Assembly: GCA_019321725.1 (NCBI GenBank)
Contig: CM033110.1
Coordinates: 18,469,278 to 18,533,277, forward strand
DNA from: Paulownia fortunei
Lineage: Eukaryota > Streptophyta > Magnoliopsida > Lamiales > Paulowniaceae
Length of the DNA stretch: 64,000 nucleotides
Direction of reading: 5' to 3'
A model generated the notes under the pieces. It ran no database searches. It was not told the DNA's origin and saw only the letters and a program-made list of their open reading frames with translations. The position numbers were made by a program, and so were the translations under genes. Position 1 is the stretch's first letter, and every line of letters begins with the position of its first letter. Of this stretch, positions 19,840-33,171 are shown piece by piece.

Positions 19840-22144
19840 AATAAAATATATTGTTTTTGATCATATATTGTACTTTATAAATATATATCAAATTATATAA
19901 TTTACAATTACATATTTATAAAAAAATATTTTATATAAAAAGAGAGCAATCATAGATGGAAAAAGGGCCAAAAAGGTTGATGACAATGTCCATCTTTTTG
20001 CTGAATTCAAGTTAATTATATAATGAGTAAATTATATTTATTATGTGATTAATGTTTATTAAAAAAAATAGATCAATTACATAAAAAATATAATCTCAAT
20101 TACTTTATGATTAATAAAATCTAATCAAATTAAAATAATTTTTCCATTTAATTAAGGGTACTTGTAAAAAATATAAATCATTTCTATATAATCCAATTAT
20201 TATATTATAGGTAAATCCTGCAATATAAAATGAATCTTTGAAATTTCATCCGCCACGCTCAATTATTCACTGGGTGGCAATGATTGTTGATGAAAATGTA
20301 AAATCCATGATGAGACAGACACAAAGTTAGGTGGATCAAATCTTACAAGGTCATTGCCTTTGTCCTGCCGTATCTTTCTTGGAAAACAAACCAATGGAGG
20401 TAAAAAATAATGCGCTAAAACCATCATTCCTCAAAAGTCAAAAACGGTAAAAAAAAAAGAAACATAACCTTTGTCTCGGTCACATCTTGTTTGTCATTAA
20501 ATTATAAGCATGGGATAAATATTTTTTACTTTTTACTTTTTACTTTTTTATAATTCAATAATTTTGAATGAACTAAAAATAAAAAAGTTAACCCATTTAA
20601 AAATTTGTCAGGTTGATTTCATTTTCAAATGCATTTTCATGTTTCTAGTATTTTTAAAATTAAAAATATATTTAATAAATTTTGTGTAAAATATAAAAAT
20701 ATGTTTGTAGTAATTATATTTTACATTGATTATATAGATTTAAAAATAAAAAAAATATTTGTTTGATTGTGTTTTCTGTATGAAAAATACTTGAAATATT
20801 AATAGATTTGAAAATGAGTTTGATATATATATGAAAAAGGCGTAAAATTCTAGTATGTTTAAAAATATATTTTAAAAATAAAAATAAATTATATTTAAAA
20901 TGAAAATGGATAAAACAAATACATTTTTAAAATTTCTTATAGTAAAAAATAAAGATTATTTCTTCTTAAAATAAAAACGAATGGGCTGAATCTCTTGCAT
21001 TCTCTTCTCTTTCCTGTTGCTTCATTCACTCTCATATTAGCTAGAAAGTCACCAAAATGTAATTTTCTTTCCATCTCGATATCGAGCTTCAAATATTTCT
21101 TGATATATGCTAGTTTATTGGTTTGCAATCTTAACTCACTTATACACACTAGTCATTTGATTTGGTGGGAGACGAGATTAAGAATTCAACATACATTTCC
21201 TATATGTGTGAGTGAGTATGTGCGTGAGGGAAAAAAAAAAAAAAAAAAAACTCACTTGTAAGCACATTCACATTGACAATTACATTATATAGTTCTATTT
21301 AACTTGTGAAATTGTATCAAGGCTAGACGCACAATAAATATGACGTGATTTGCAAACAACTATAAGTAGCAAGCGAATCTTGTGTCAAAATAATAGAATA
21401 ATGCTTATAATAAGATAGAAAAATCGACATCATGCCCTATTTCAACTATAACTAGTGCTTCGCACTCATCTTTCATTTTGCAGTAAAAAAATTATTTTGT
21501 TTTTCTCTCTTTTGAAAATATAATTCCATGAGTTACCAGAATAATTCGAAAAATGTAGAGAGCAAAATGTACAGTAATATATTTTTCTTCAATTATGTTT
21601 CTACAATATTAATTTGAATTCTTGTTGTAATAAAACACTAACAAGGGCATAACCAACCAAAAAACAAGGAAAGAAAATAAAAACTTTGGTGGCTAATTTA
21701 AGGCATTCATGAGATCAATTTTTTCTCCTTTCTTTGTGCTCAAACTTGCCAATCCCTTGGGAAAGTTTGTGGTAGCTGCAGCCGAAGCAATTCTGAAATG
21801 ATGAACCCCAATGGGCCTTTGGACCAAAGCATCATTCATGGGCCGTCCTTGTATGCAGCCACTACCACTACCGGGCTTACGCATTAATAGTTCTTCAAGT
21901 TGACAAAGACAGAATGCACACCACTATTTTTTTATATATTTTTTATTCTGTAGGCCATTTTCTCAATTTCTTTTTATACAAAAGACATCCTTTTATTTGA
22001 ATTTTAAGGTTTACATTTTTTTTAATACACCGTAGACCATTTTCTCATTTTTTATATATAAGAAATCCTTTTATTTCAATTTGTAGGGTTTATTCACATA
22101 ATTACACCATTTTCTTGTTAAAAGGATTTTTTTTTAGTGCACGT
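19727..22144. other. AT-rich intergenic stretch
   Basis: No firm gene. Contents seen: CT/TA microsatellite (about 19810-19840), slippage repeat TTTTTAC x3 (about 20524-20547), poly-A (about 21231-21250), a possible hAT-like degenerate element (about 20600-20930), and one unexplained minus-strand frame at 21693-21884 listed separately. Confidence 0.4.
21693..21884 (-). CDS. Unrecognised small ORF, 63 aa
   Basis: An ATG at 21884 opens a 63-residue frame ending in a stop at 21693. The base composition is richer in G+C than the flanks and the residues look coding-like (GRPMNDALVQRPIGVHHFRI, then TNFPKGLASLSTKKGEKIDL). I do not recognise the product. It may be a small gene, one exon of a gene, or a fragment carried by a transposon; there is no clear promoter, splice partner or homologue in view. 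Confidence 0.25.
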   Translation of the reverse strand: MRKPGSGSGCIQGRPMNDALVQRPIGVHHFRIASAAATTNFPKGLASLSTKKGEKIDLMNALN

Positions 22145-22620
22145 TGTCACGGGCCACCACGTTTCGATTCAAGTTACAAATAACATCTTGGGCTTAGAGA
22201 CTCACGAGTCTAATTCTTTAAGGCCACACATGTAAATAAGTTATTCTAGAAGTGTGTAGGTAATTTTGTAGAGATTTTAGGAAACTTCTAGAGAACCCTT
22301 TTTAAATATTCAGTGGCATCAATTTGAAATATTCCTTAAAGAACTTTAAAGAGTTTCTTCCAATCATAGGATTGAGGGGTGGAGTAGTATACATAGGAGT
22401 AGGAATTGCATTTATATCCAACCGTTCTAATAGACTTTGAGTGAATAACAAAGTTCTCTTTCAAGCTCTCTTGTTCTCTTAAGTGTTCTTAGCCTTCTCA
22501 TGTACTTCCAATACTTCTTCATACACAAACACAAAGAAGCAAGGCTGACTTAGTTACAGTGAGTGGCGATTGAAAAAGTTAAGATCGCACATTCATTATT
22601 AAGGGAATAAGATTGTGACA
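22145..22620 (+). mobile_element. 5' LTR of a Ty3/gypsy-type retrotransposon
   Basis: The segment starts TGTCAC and ends GTGACA, a perfect 6-bp terminal inverted repeat with TG...CA ends, 476 bp apart. Directly after it (22623 on) lies TAGTATTAGAGCTCG, a decayed version of the primer-binding site complementary to initiator tRNA-Met, and then decayed gag. No matching 3' LTR occurs in the following sequence. Confidence 0.65.
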
Positions 22621-23852
22621 ACTAGTATTAGAGCTCGATTAGGGCGAAGTGCTGTGAAGTTACAAGTGATGACAGATGAAGAGACTGTGTCGGTTATGAC
22701 CAAAAATCATGGAAGGAAACCCACCCAAACACAACCTAAAAAAAATCGTGACCAAAGCAAGGCTAAGGAGAGCACTTCTTTGGAGCAAAATGGGCAAGCG
22801 ACTCGAAAGGTTCGAGCATAATGTCGAGATGTTGGAAGGACACGTCTTTGAACAACTTGACTAAAAGAATGTTCAAGCATGTATTGATGCTGACATGTTG
22901 CTGGATGAGCGTTTCGTAAGGATGGAGGTGACCATCAAGCCCTACAAGCCAGCAATCAAAGGAGATGCGTGAAGATTTTACCTTGTGCAAGAAAGCCGCT
23001 TGCATGAGGAATGCCAAGGAAGTAGAAAACTCCTTTGAAGGATGCCAAGGAGGAGGAAACTTCTTTTGGCAGATAGAACAGTATTTTGAAGGACTCGACC
23101 TAATATCAAAGGTAAGAACTGCTACCCTTTATCTTACCATACAAGAACCTTGTGGTGGTGCAGGAAGGACGCCGACATAGAATGAGGTACTTGTCGGTTA
23201 ATTACTTGGGAAGACTTTAAGAGAGTTTAAACGACACTTCTACCTAAAAAATGTTGTTTATCAGGCCGGAAAGACAGAGGGGCACAATCCAAGACTATGT
23301 CGAAAATTTCACATCAAATCCTCAACATGGCGGACAATGATCTTCTCTTTTATTTCATGGATAAGCTTCAATACTGGGCTAAGCAAAAAGTACAACGGCG
23401 AGGCGTCAAGTCGATAGACGTGGCCATTATAATAGCCTAGTCTCTCACCAAGTATCAACGTCGCCTAGTCTCTCACCATGTATCAGTGGGATGTTGGGGC
23501 TTCCAAATTGGATAATGAGGATGAAGAGGAAGTAGATCGGGATAATTAAAGACTTCTTCGAAAAAAGAAGATAGGCAGCCATCCTGGAAGGAGTACAAGG
23601 AAAAAAAAAAGGGTTTTTGTGCCTAAGAAGAGATGCTACGTATGCAAGGGACTGCATACCATATGTAACTGCCCAAAACTTGGCTCCTTGATGGCCATCG
23701 TGGAGGGGCATAATGATGAGAGAGGCCCGAGTAAGGAGACAAGCCACATTGGAGCTCTCCAGCATCTCAATGCCCTCAATACTAATCGGCGCCTACTACA
23801 TCTAGCAAGGGATTATTTCAATGCCCTAAAAACTGATTGGGGGCCTACATAG
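22615..23852 (+). pseudogene. Decayed Ty3/gypsy gag
   Basis: Frames are broken into several pieces by stops and shifts. Recognisable Gag features in order: a charged N-terminal part, DFTLCKKA and the EVENSFEG...FFWQIEQYFEGL block (about 22965-23100), KVRTATLYLT (about 23108), a segment with DYVENF (about 23298), and a zinc knuckle CYVCKGLHTICNCPK (CX2CX3HX4C, 23637-23681) followed by LGSLMAIVEG and LQHLNALN, which is the usual tail of plant gypsy Gag proteins. No protease, reverse transcriptase, RNase H or integrase follows, so the element is a truncated or gag-only remnant. It cannot encode a working protein. Confidence 0.7.
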
Positions 23853-25833
23853 ACCAATTTTATTTGTAAATTTTGTTTTGTAATACAGAGGTCTAGGTAT
23901 GAATATATAGATATAGATTGGCGTATATGATGTATTAATGTTTGGTAAAAGAAATAATCAATGCTCAACATCTAATTACCGGATAGAATCCTCTTCATTG
24001 TCTATTAGAATCCAAATATTGATCCAACAAAAAGTTGGTCTCAATCCAACTGAATTGTTGATGATTTAAAATATAATATTTTATATCCATTAATAAATTA
24101 AATTGAGTGTAATTTACTATTTGGCAGTGGACGGCAATACGAGATGTCTACATAGACCAATTAATCCCAAGTCATCATTACGCGATTAACATCAAATTTA
24201 TTTGTCTGTCTTTAGAATAATTTAAAAAAAAGACAAAATAGAAAAAGACTTGCAGGTGAATTATTTGACCGATTTATTGAATTCTAATCAATTATACGTT
24301 TTTACTTCTTGGACGGTTTTAAATGACGTGGAGCCAAAAATGACCAACCCTTCTTGACATCGACATATTTATTTATCTTTTTTTTTTAAATTTTTTTCTT
24401 GTACCAATATTGTCAATGAAGTTAAACTAAATTAAAATCCATATGAATCGGTCCGTTCATATTAATTCTAAAATTATAATGTAAATTCAAAATAAATTTA
24501 AAAGGTTAAATTTAAGAAATTCGTTTGGATTATAGATTGAAACAAAAACAATACTCAATAAATCAAGTTCAATGAGCCTATAAGATAACATACAAATTGA
24601 GGGTTAAGCCCACAATAAGATATAAATGCATGAAAACCTTCGTATCAATAATATAAATACCTCATCTCTTAATATCTCTAACTTTCATCTATTTGTTTTA
24701 AAATTGATTTGAATATCGAAAATTTTTCGTCGGGTTAATTCCGACAGTCCTAACAAATTTTTGTGAAATAAATAATAACTCATTCAACAATCCAAACTCA
24801 ATAAAAATATTATTAAAAAAGGTAATACTGCATCATCGTAACGAGCTCTACAATAGGAAATTCCAGCATCCTTTCTTCTATGCTTTTGGAGCAGAACAAA
24901 GTGCAGTCTAAAGCTATTAACTTATTACTAATTACTATTTATAATACATTAACTATAATGAAGCCAACATTAAGAAATTGAGAAACATCCATTGACACTA
25001 TAAAGCAAAATGTTGTTTATCATGGCCAGGTTTGGTCCTTAATATAAGTGAATAAACACCGAAGATCCACATTAGCTTTTTGTTTTATTTTTTCTTTTTT
25101 TACTTCAAAAGTTCAAGATCCGCATTAGTTTTTCATCTTTTTTCACAGCATTCCCATAGTTATCATAAGTATCTCTTTCATTATGATAATTATTTAGTGG
25201 GGAACATCGACTAATTAAGAAGTAACATAATAAGTTGCTCTAATAATAATAGGCAAAAAAAAGTACATGAAAATGGTGGAGAATTCGGGAAAATAGCAAA
25301 AAAAGTAACCCTCAAATGTTTAAATTAATAATAGAAGAAGAGAAAGTGAACAATAACAAAAATTAAGTATCCAATATAAATAGCATACCTTAAAATAATG
25401 AAAAATTAGGGTATTTGTAAATGAATATTGGAGGGTGTATTTTATGTATTATAATGCATGGACCATTATAACTTTATGAACTTGTTGGCCTGAATTATTC
25501 TACTTGAACCTCGTGAAATTAGTATTTGAATAGTTATTTGATTGTTGCTCACTTTGAGTGAGAATAAAAAATTTGCTTTGTTTGGATATGTAATAATAAA
25601 TCGTTCTTAGTTGTAGTGGGCTAGCTCTTGCTTGATGGGCTACGCTAAAAACCTATGAGAATGTTTGATAGATGCATGTCATCGTGATAGATGTTTGTCG
25701 GATTGATCAATAATTGAAGCAAATTAAAGATTCTTCTCCATTTCAATCGGCGCTTTGATACCTCTCCTTTTACTAAACTTTCCAGGCTTAGAACAGCAGC
25801 TAGAGTTTCTTAATTTTCAGAACGAGTGGGAAA
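23853..25833. other. AT-rich intergenic stretch
   Basis: No coding exon, retroelement domain or RNA gene is supported. It holds the decayed end of the gypsy fragment and probably the old promoter region of the NLR pseudogene that follows. Confidence 0.45.
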
Positions 25834-28800
25834 ATGGATTCTTCCTCAAGACACACTCTGTCAAACCTTTTTGAGGAGATAATCCAATGGAGGAGGAAGA
25901 GGAAGTTTATGATCCCCGACAAAGTCAAATCTCAGTGGAGTGAATTACATCTTTCAGTTGTTCACAGATATGCTTAAAATTAGGCCTTAAGTCCGAATTC
26001 AGGGTACTGAGCTATGCAAAAATGTTGAATAGTACACCCTATTTTGACATAAAATACAAAAACATAGTGGCGTCGATTATGCAAGAGCTTCAGGAATTCT
26101 TCATAGTGCCGAGGCTACACCAGTTATTTGACAGGGACAACATCCTAAAGAAAAATGAACTCGTGGCATCTTTTATCAATTTCCTTCTTCAATTACTGTA
26201 TCATAAAGCAGATTTTATTGTTGCATTTGAGGATCAAATCGACAGTCTTTAGAAGGAGCTGAGATTTCTTGTCACCGTTCTTGGGGATACATCAATATTG
26301 CTGTGTGATGAACATGAACAAGTCCAGAATCTCTTGGCAAAATTTGAAGCATTGGTTTTAGTGCATTCCTTCTTTTTCTCCAAGGATCCAGTACTTGAAA
26401 CAATGGAAGAGGGCCTTGATGTTATTCTAGAACATATCCACCTCTTGATAGCTGATATCTTCGAATTCTCAAATCTGCTGCCATTTACCACCAAAGCTAA
26501 TATAACTTCAAAGACGGCTGCTGTGGATTCGCTCTTCATTGTTGATTCTCTCCTTTATGATCTTGAGGATCTATTGAATCAGGATGATACACTGCTTGCT
26601 GATACGAAGGATCAAATCAAAATACTGCATCAGGAGCTAATGTTTTTGAAGTCTTTGCTCAAGGGTATAAAGGTGCCTCGACGTTCAGAGATGGAAGAAT
26701 TGAAAGAACCTGTGATGCAAATGAGAGACGTGGCATATGAAGCTGAATATTTGATCAACTCTTTTTGGGTTGGAGATTCTACTCTCTGGTATTTCTCCAT
26801 CAGGCTTCCTCATGTCATCCACAAAATTAAGCTTATTGGGACTGGGCTCCAAGAAATCAAAATGAATTATGACGATGGAGGCTTAAAAGTTGCAAAGGAT
26901 TTCAGTGCACAACTATCATTACAAACTAAGAGAAATTCTGAGGTTGACAAAAACATTTAAGATCAACTGGTAGGAGGAAAGAAGAACCTGCAAATTATTT
27001 CCATCTTTGGGATGCCTGGACTTGGTAAGACTACTTTAGCAAAGAAATTGTACAATCATCCCTCACTTAACTATAGGTTTGACAAACGCTCCTGGTGCGT
27101 CGTTTCCCAAACATATCAGAGGAGAAGTCTATTGATTGACATTCTGTTTAGTTCAACAAGTCATGAGCTTGACAAAGTTAGGATCTTGAATACGGAAGAA
27201 GAAAGTTTAGTTGAACACATCTACAAAAGTTTAAAGGGAAGAAGATACCTAATTGTAATTGATGATATATGGAGCTCAAATGTGCGGGATGATTTGCGAA
27301 GATGTTTCCCAGGCGACGGAAATGGAAGCCGAATATTATTCACCAGCCGGAACAAAGATGTGGCTCCACCTGATAGCATTATTCATGCGCTTCCCTTTTT
27401 GTCAAATGATCAATGTTGGGAGTTATTAGAGAAGAAGGTGTTCCACAATAATAAACCTTGCCCTCTTGAAATGCTAGGGATTGGAAAGGAAATTGCTGCG
27501 GACTGCCACTTGCAGTAGTTGTTATAGCTGGAATTCTTTCAACTATGGACAAAGAAGAAAGTACATGGAAAAAAGTGAATCATATATTTTTGATGGTGGA
27601 AACAATTCGATGATGCAAATATTGGAACTCAGTTACAAGCATCTACCAGAACATTTGAAACCATGCTTTCTTTATTTTGGAGCATTTCCAGAAGACACAG
27701 AAATTCCAACCCGGAAGCTGATGAGGTTGTGGATTGCTGAAGGATTGATACGTAAAGAAGAGAGAAAGAGCTCAGAGAGTGTAGCAGAAGAATATTTAAT
27801 GGAGCTAATTGATAAAAGCCTAGTAATTGTTGCCAAAAGAAGATCGGATGGTGGAGTCAAAGCTTGTGTTATTCATGATCTATTGCTTAACTTGTGCTTG
27901 AAAATATCTAAAGAAGAAAACTTCCTGAAATTGGTGGTGGATGAGTAAGTTTACTCACTACAACTCTTTTTTTCTCTTCACTAGTAACTCAATATACGAG
28001 AAAGGCCACCACCTACTATTACTTCAACATTCGCCAACTCCTTTTGGCCAGCATGTTCGCTCTTTTCATGGCTATCTTCAGGACTCACACTTGTATGTTC
28101 AAAACATGAAATTACTCAGAGTCTTGGATGTCCAGCCCTCGTTCGATCACTGTGAGTTGGTTGGAATCGATCATCTGGTTCACTTGAGATACTTGTCTGT
28201 TAATTATATGCCCAAGTCAATAGGCAACCTTGTGAACCTAGAATTTCTCCTTGTGAAGACAAGAAAGGCAGTATATATACCCTCAGTAATTGTGAAAATG
28301 TTGAAGTTGAGATACCTTCACTTAACCACCCTAGCAGTTTTTGATGAAGATTGCAATACCTCCCAAATCAATAACTTAGAGTCTTTTTCCAATGTTAGCA
28401 TTAGCAAGCACAAGGATGAAGAGATGTTGAAATGTTCACCCCATCTTCGCAGACTCAAATGCATATGTGAACCATTAATATCTGAAGGGAATGGGGCATA
28501 TCATTATCCTGATCGCCGCTTCCTCACTCAGCTTGAGTCACTCAACTTTAAATTCCACGGAGGTAATAAAATGGCGAAGATTAACTTCCCCTGGAATATC
28601 AAAAAGCTGACTCTCTCTGGGTTGGGCTTGTCTTGGGGAAAGATGTCGACAATTGGGAGATTACCAAACCTTGAAGTTCTCAAATTAGGAAAGAATGCCA
28701 TTGTGAGAGAAACATGGGACACAAGAGATGCAGAATTACAGCAGCCCAGATTCTTGAAAATGGAACTGCTAAATCTCGCTCAATGGAATGTCGCCTCCAC

Positions 28801-29023
28801 CCAGCATTTCCCCAAGCTTCAACGATTGGTTTTGCATAAATGCTACAACCTGCAACAGATTCCCTGTGAAATGGGCGAAATTGTAACATTGCAGTTGATT
28901 GAAGTAGAATTGTGTCCAAATGCAGTGGCCGAATCTGCTTTAAGAATTCAACAAGAACAATGGGACTTGGGAAATGAAGAACTCAGGGTCATCCTCAGTG
29001 ATGTAAGAGCTCACAGCTTCTAA
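25834..29023 (+). pseudogene. CC-NB-LRR (R1-like) disease-resistance gene, broken
   Basis: An intracellular immune receptor of the NLR family in life. Seen in order: an R1-like N-terminal region (25834-26700), P-loop GMPGLGKTT (27009-27035), RNBS-A (FDKRSWCVVSQT), kinase-2 RRYLIVIDDIW, RNBS-B GSRILFTSR, GLPLA remnant (about 27504), RNBS-D CFLYFGAFPEDTEIP, an MHD-type motif reading IHD (27870-27880), and a leucine-rich part (about 28100-28960) ending at TAA 29021-29023. Breaks: stop 25975-25977 followed by a frame change; TAG 26250-26252; TAA 26958-26960; frame change at the GLPLA motif with TAG 27516-27518; another shift near 27580; and another near 27940. The segments between breaks are long and well kept, so inactivation is recent or the loss is gradual. 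Introns could excuse one break but not all. Confidence 0.85.
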
Positions 29024-30687
29024 AAGGATGCAAGAAAAAAGCGTGCAATGCATCGAAAATTTTTATAATATATTACTTTATTTTTTTAAATTGATGCTTT
29101 GTTACTATCGTATTTCAGGTTTTAATTTCAAGAATTTTTTTTACTTAAATTTATCATACTCAAAATAAATGTCCTTCTAAAATTGATGATGTAATTGTAC
29201 AAAATTACGACTAATAAAATATATGACATTGCTAGAGTTAGGCAAGATTTTAAAATAATTATTATTGAGTGTAAAATCGTTAAACTTAGTTGATGGCCTA
29301 TTTGGTGTAGATTATTTTTTTTGAAAGATTTTTTATCAAAAAATTTATAAAATTACCTATTTAGATTAATCAATATCCACGAGACAACAATTAACTATCA
29401 ATTCAAAAAGTTATTTTCTATGTATGATCAATTTGAAGAAGTAAAATAAACAAAGATTTTAGACATCCATTGTATTTTTCATATATTTGTACTTAAATAA
29501 AAATTCAAATTTTCCTCCTATTGTAGTTTAATATTTTTGTGACCGATCAAGTGTGAAGTCATTTTTTTAACTTCACCAAATAATTAATTACCTAAAAGAC
29601 ATGACTAAGTTATTTTATTAGACTTAATTAGAAAAAATCAAAACAAAATGCACCAAGTTACATTTGTTAGTTCCATAAATATTGATTATTGAATAAAATT
29701 TACTTGTGTTGAATATAATTTTATGTCGATTTTTTTTATTTTTGTAAAATTTTCTTACAAAAAATCTGTTAAAATCACTTGTCATATTTATTTTTCCTTT
29801 TAATTAGCAACCACGTGGATATTATTGGCATAAAACTTGAATATGAGGTTTGTATTTTTGGCAAGACATCCCCTCTAGTACTATAAAATCAAAGATTCGA
29901 AGATTTATATCCAACATATATGAGATGATCCATCTTTTTAATTGAGAGTAAAAATTTAAATAAAACGATAAAAAATAGTAAACCAAAATTTAAATTTTGA
30001 AACTCTTTTTGCTTGTAATAAATATCTTAATTTGATAAATAATAAAACTAAAAATAGTTTTTAAGAAAAACTGAGAGACTAAATTTTGTTAATTGTAAGG
30101 CCATATTCAACAATATATATAATATTACTAAACTTTACATATGATAATTATTTTTAAAAAATTAAAATTTTCAAATAATATTCTAAAATAAAAATAAAAC
30201 TAAATCAAATTCTATCTTCTTTAATAACTAAAAATATACACTAATTCAAATATGAGAAAACAATGAATAGTGATGGAAAAAACTTAGCTTTTGAATGAAT
30301 GAATTTTTAAAAATAAATAAAAGATCAAAATTTAAGTTTAGTCATATTTACAAAAGAAGGAGTATAAATTAATTTTTATATATTTGAAATAAATATTAGT
30401 TTAAAAATATTTAGAGGGTAATCCTTTAAAATGCATAATTTTGAAAAATATTGTGAAATTAAAATTTAAATTATGAGGTTCAATATAATATATATATATA
30501 TATATAGTACATGTTATTATTATCTATATACGCTGAATAGTACAATTAAAATAATTCCTTTTATTTTTTTAAATATACTACGTAATATGCTATTTAGGAT
30601 GACATTTTTAATTAAACTTAAGTGTTTTATTTTTATTATAAAAATTTAAAATTATACAGTTGTGAAATTGTGAACCATTTATAAAAC

Positions 30688-30693
30688 ATCATG

Positions 30694-30736
<43 letters not shown>

Positions 30737-30752
30737 GTATGTATGTATATGC
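30688..30752. repeat. AT/GT-ATGT microsatellite
   Basis: About 20 AT units pass into GTATATGTATGTATGT. Confidence 0.85.
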
Positions 30753-31329
30753 TCTTTATGTTACTTAAAAGACTTAGAATTTGATATAACTCATTTTTTT
30801 CTTCATAAACTTATTCATTATAAAACCAATTTATTTTTTTAAAAGTCATTCCTTTTTTTTATGAAGGTATGGGGATAGAGATACTTTGTTCTGTAAATAA
30901 ATATCTCTCAAAATTCTGGATTGAATAATATTATATGGGATGTAGTTGTCAAAAATTCAAACCTCACAAAATAGATGCAAATAATCCCTTAAAAATAATG
31001 CATTACTAAACACAAACTTCTAATGTAATTTGGTACCTGAATTTTGTCATTAATATCATAGTGATATATATGAATTAACAAATCTTTTAAGTAATATCAG
31101 AGTAATATCAAATTCACACATGTTAAATGAAGTTTTTTTATTTTTTCTTCTTAAAGTAGTATATATACCTTTTTAAACTCTATCCTGCTTCAATCTTTAA
31201 ATTATATTTCATTTGTTAAATTAAATTATTTTGGTGTCTTGAGTTTTATAACAAATATCATTTGATTCATTTTATGAACTCAACATTTCTTTTGAAAATT
31301 TGATTTTGTATTATTTTTCTTATGAGAAG

Positions 31330-31985
31330 TGAAATTGTGTTTGGATGAATGAATGAAAATGAGATTTTATATAGGTTTGAAAAATAGAATATATTTGATT
31401 GAATAATTTTGAGAAAATTTTAAACATGAAATGTATTTGTTTATTTATGTGTTTTATAGTATTATTTTCAAAATTTTGTATATTTAATAATTTATGAAGT
31501 TGATAGTGGTGAGATCCACTTTGAATATTAAATTTGAGTGTGATAATTTATTAAAATGATTTGCAAAGTGGTGGGTCCATATAATTTGAAAATAATTATA
31601 TATTAATTAAATGAAATTGATAGTGATAAAATTCATTTTGAATATTTAATTTAAATATGATATTTTATTTGTAAGATTTGTAAGTAGTAGGTCCAATTAA
31701 AATAATATAGTTAAAAATAGTAATATAATAAGTAGATATAGTTTATAACAGCGAGTCCCACTAGTATAATTTGAATTGAAATGATTAAATTAATAATTGA
31801 CAACTGGCAATTTAAAGTTGTATATAGGGTTGAAAATTGAAATAATAGGTTTGGGATGTTATTTTTTGTGAGGAAAAGAGAAGATAAAATGAATATTTTT
31901 ATTGAAAATTGGTCAAACAAACATGATTATAGATTTTGGAATAAAATGAGAAAATGGACTTTGAAAATGAAAACAAACAAGGCTA
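31330..31985. mobile_element. hAT-like element candidate with internal tandem repeats
   Basis: The left edge (TTGTGTTTGGATGAATG) and the inverted right edge (CCTTGTTTGTTTTCATTTTC) resemble each other, and both lead into GAAAATGAG/TGAGAAAATGGA-type words. Inside, a unit of about 110 bp with GATAGTG..AGATCCA and GTGGTGGGTCC-type words is repeated about two to three times (31500-31775). Non-coding. Borders are approximate. Confidence 0.4.
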
Positions 31986-33171
31986 AATTTTTAAAAAAAT
32001 TTAGGGTTATTATTATTATTTTTTTACAATGCAATATACACCCTTTTTAACTCTTATTTTTAATTATCTTTCAAATATGCTTCGTTTTTGATAACATAAA
32101 TTTAAGATTCTCTAATAATATACCTCCGTATAAGTAAGAAACAAAATGAATATAATATATAACATAGAGATTAAAATTGTAATAAATTTTGAGAAAGAAC
32201 AATAAATTTGAAACTAAAACTTAAGAGTTGCAATATATATTATGGTTTATAAAAGTCATAATAAATCCTTATTTAGAGTTTAAACGTCATATTTTTTGCT
32301 ACAACAAATTTATTCGGTCATTCTTCCATTTGATTGATTAGACCTAATTAAAACAAAGCATGGGATGAAAACACAATAAGAAAAAGGCAAATATTTCTCT
32401 TACTCTCTCTACTCGCTATTTTTAATTTTATTTTAATATATAAAAATTTAAATTTAAATTCTCATCTCTACTTTAATTTAATTTGTTTATTTAACTATAA
32501 ACATTTATATTCTTTTTAATATGTCTGTTTGTATTATCAAGATATCATGAAAAAAATATAATTGGATAACTGAAGCTAAATTCTTTATCCATCATTATAT
32601 AAAATTTTAAATGATTGGATGGAGTGCACTAGATATGCACCAATTCGGCATTTATGATATGGTATGAATCAAATCATTATGAAAAATCACATATCAATTT
32701 GAGTTTAACGTAAAAAATTAGGCGCTAAAAAGATTTTACTCTAACTTTTAGTAATATCCTATATTTTTTTTATCTTACAACTAAAATCAAAGCTCATAAT
32801 ATTAACCTATTCATTTTTTTTAATTCATCTTTCTTTTTTCTCTAGAACTATTATATGAACTGGATAACTGCTGAAAAATTTAGAAAAAATATAGTTGTGC
32901 AGTATTCGATCTTTATTTTCTCCTGCCAACTTTTTTATATGCCCATAACCTATTATTGGAAAGTTTTTAAAATATAGTTTTATATGAAACTGTTTTTATT
33001 TAAAAATTAAAACAATTAGAAAAATATAGAAAAGAAACAAACTTATAATTTTTAAAGAAGTGTTGAAATATAAAAGGACACTTGATGTTATATCCAAACT
33101 ATACTACTATTTTAAGTAGAGTTCGATTACACTATTTTTTATTAATATTATTTAATACTTATTAATTAGGG

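Larger units (their letters stand above)
29040..33110 (+). repeat. Old dispersed AT-rich repeat, copy B, interrupted
   Basis: The first part (29040-29520) and last part (about 32815-33110) match copy A at 14560-15960 in the same order. In copy A the two parts are about 200 bp apart; here about 3.3 kb of other sequence lies between them, including an (AT)n run at about 30690-30735 and a hAT-like element at about 31330-31985. This is the picture of nested insertions into an older repeat. No gene is seen in this interval. Confidence 0.5.
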
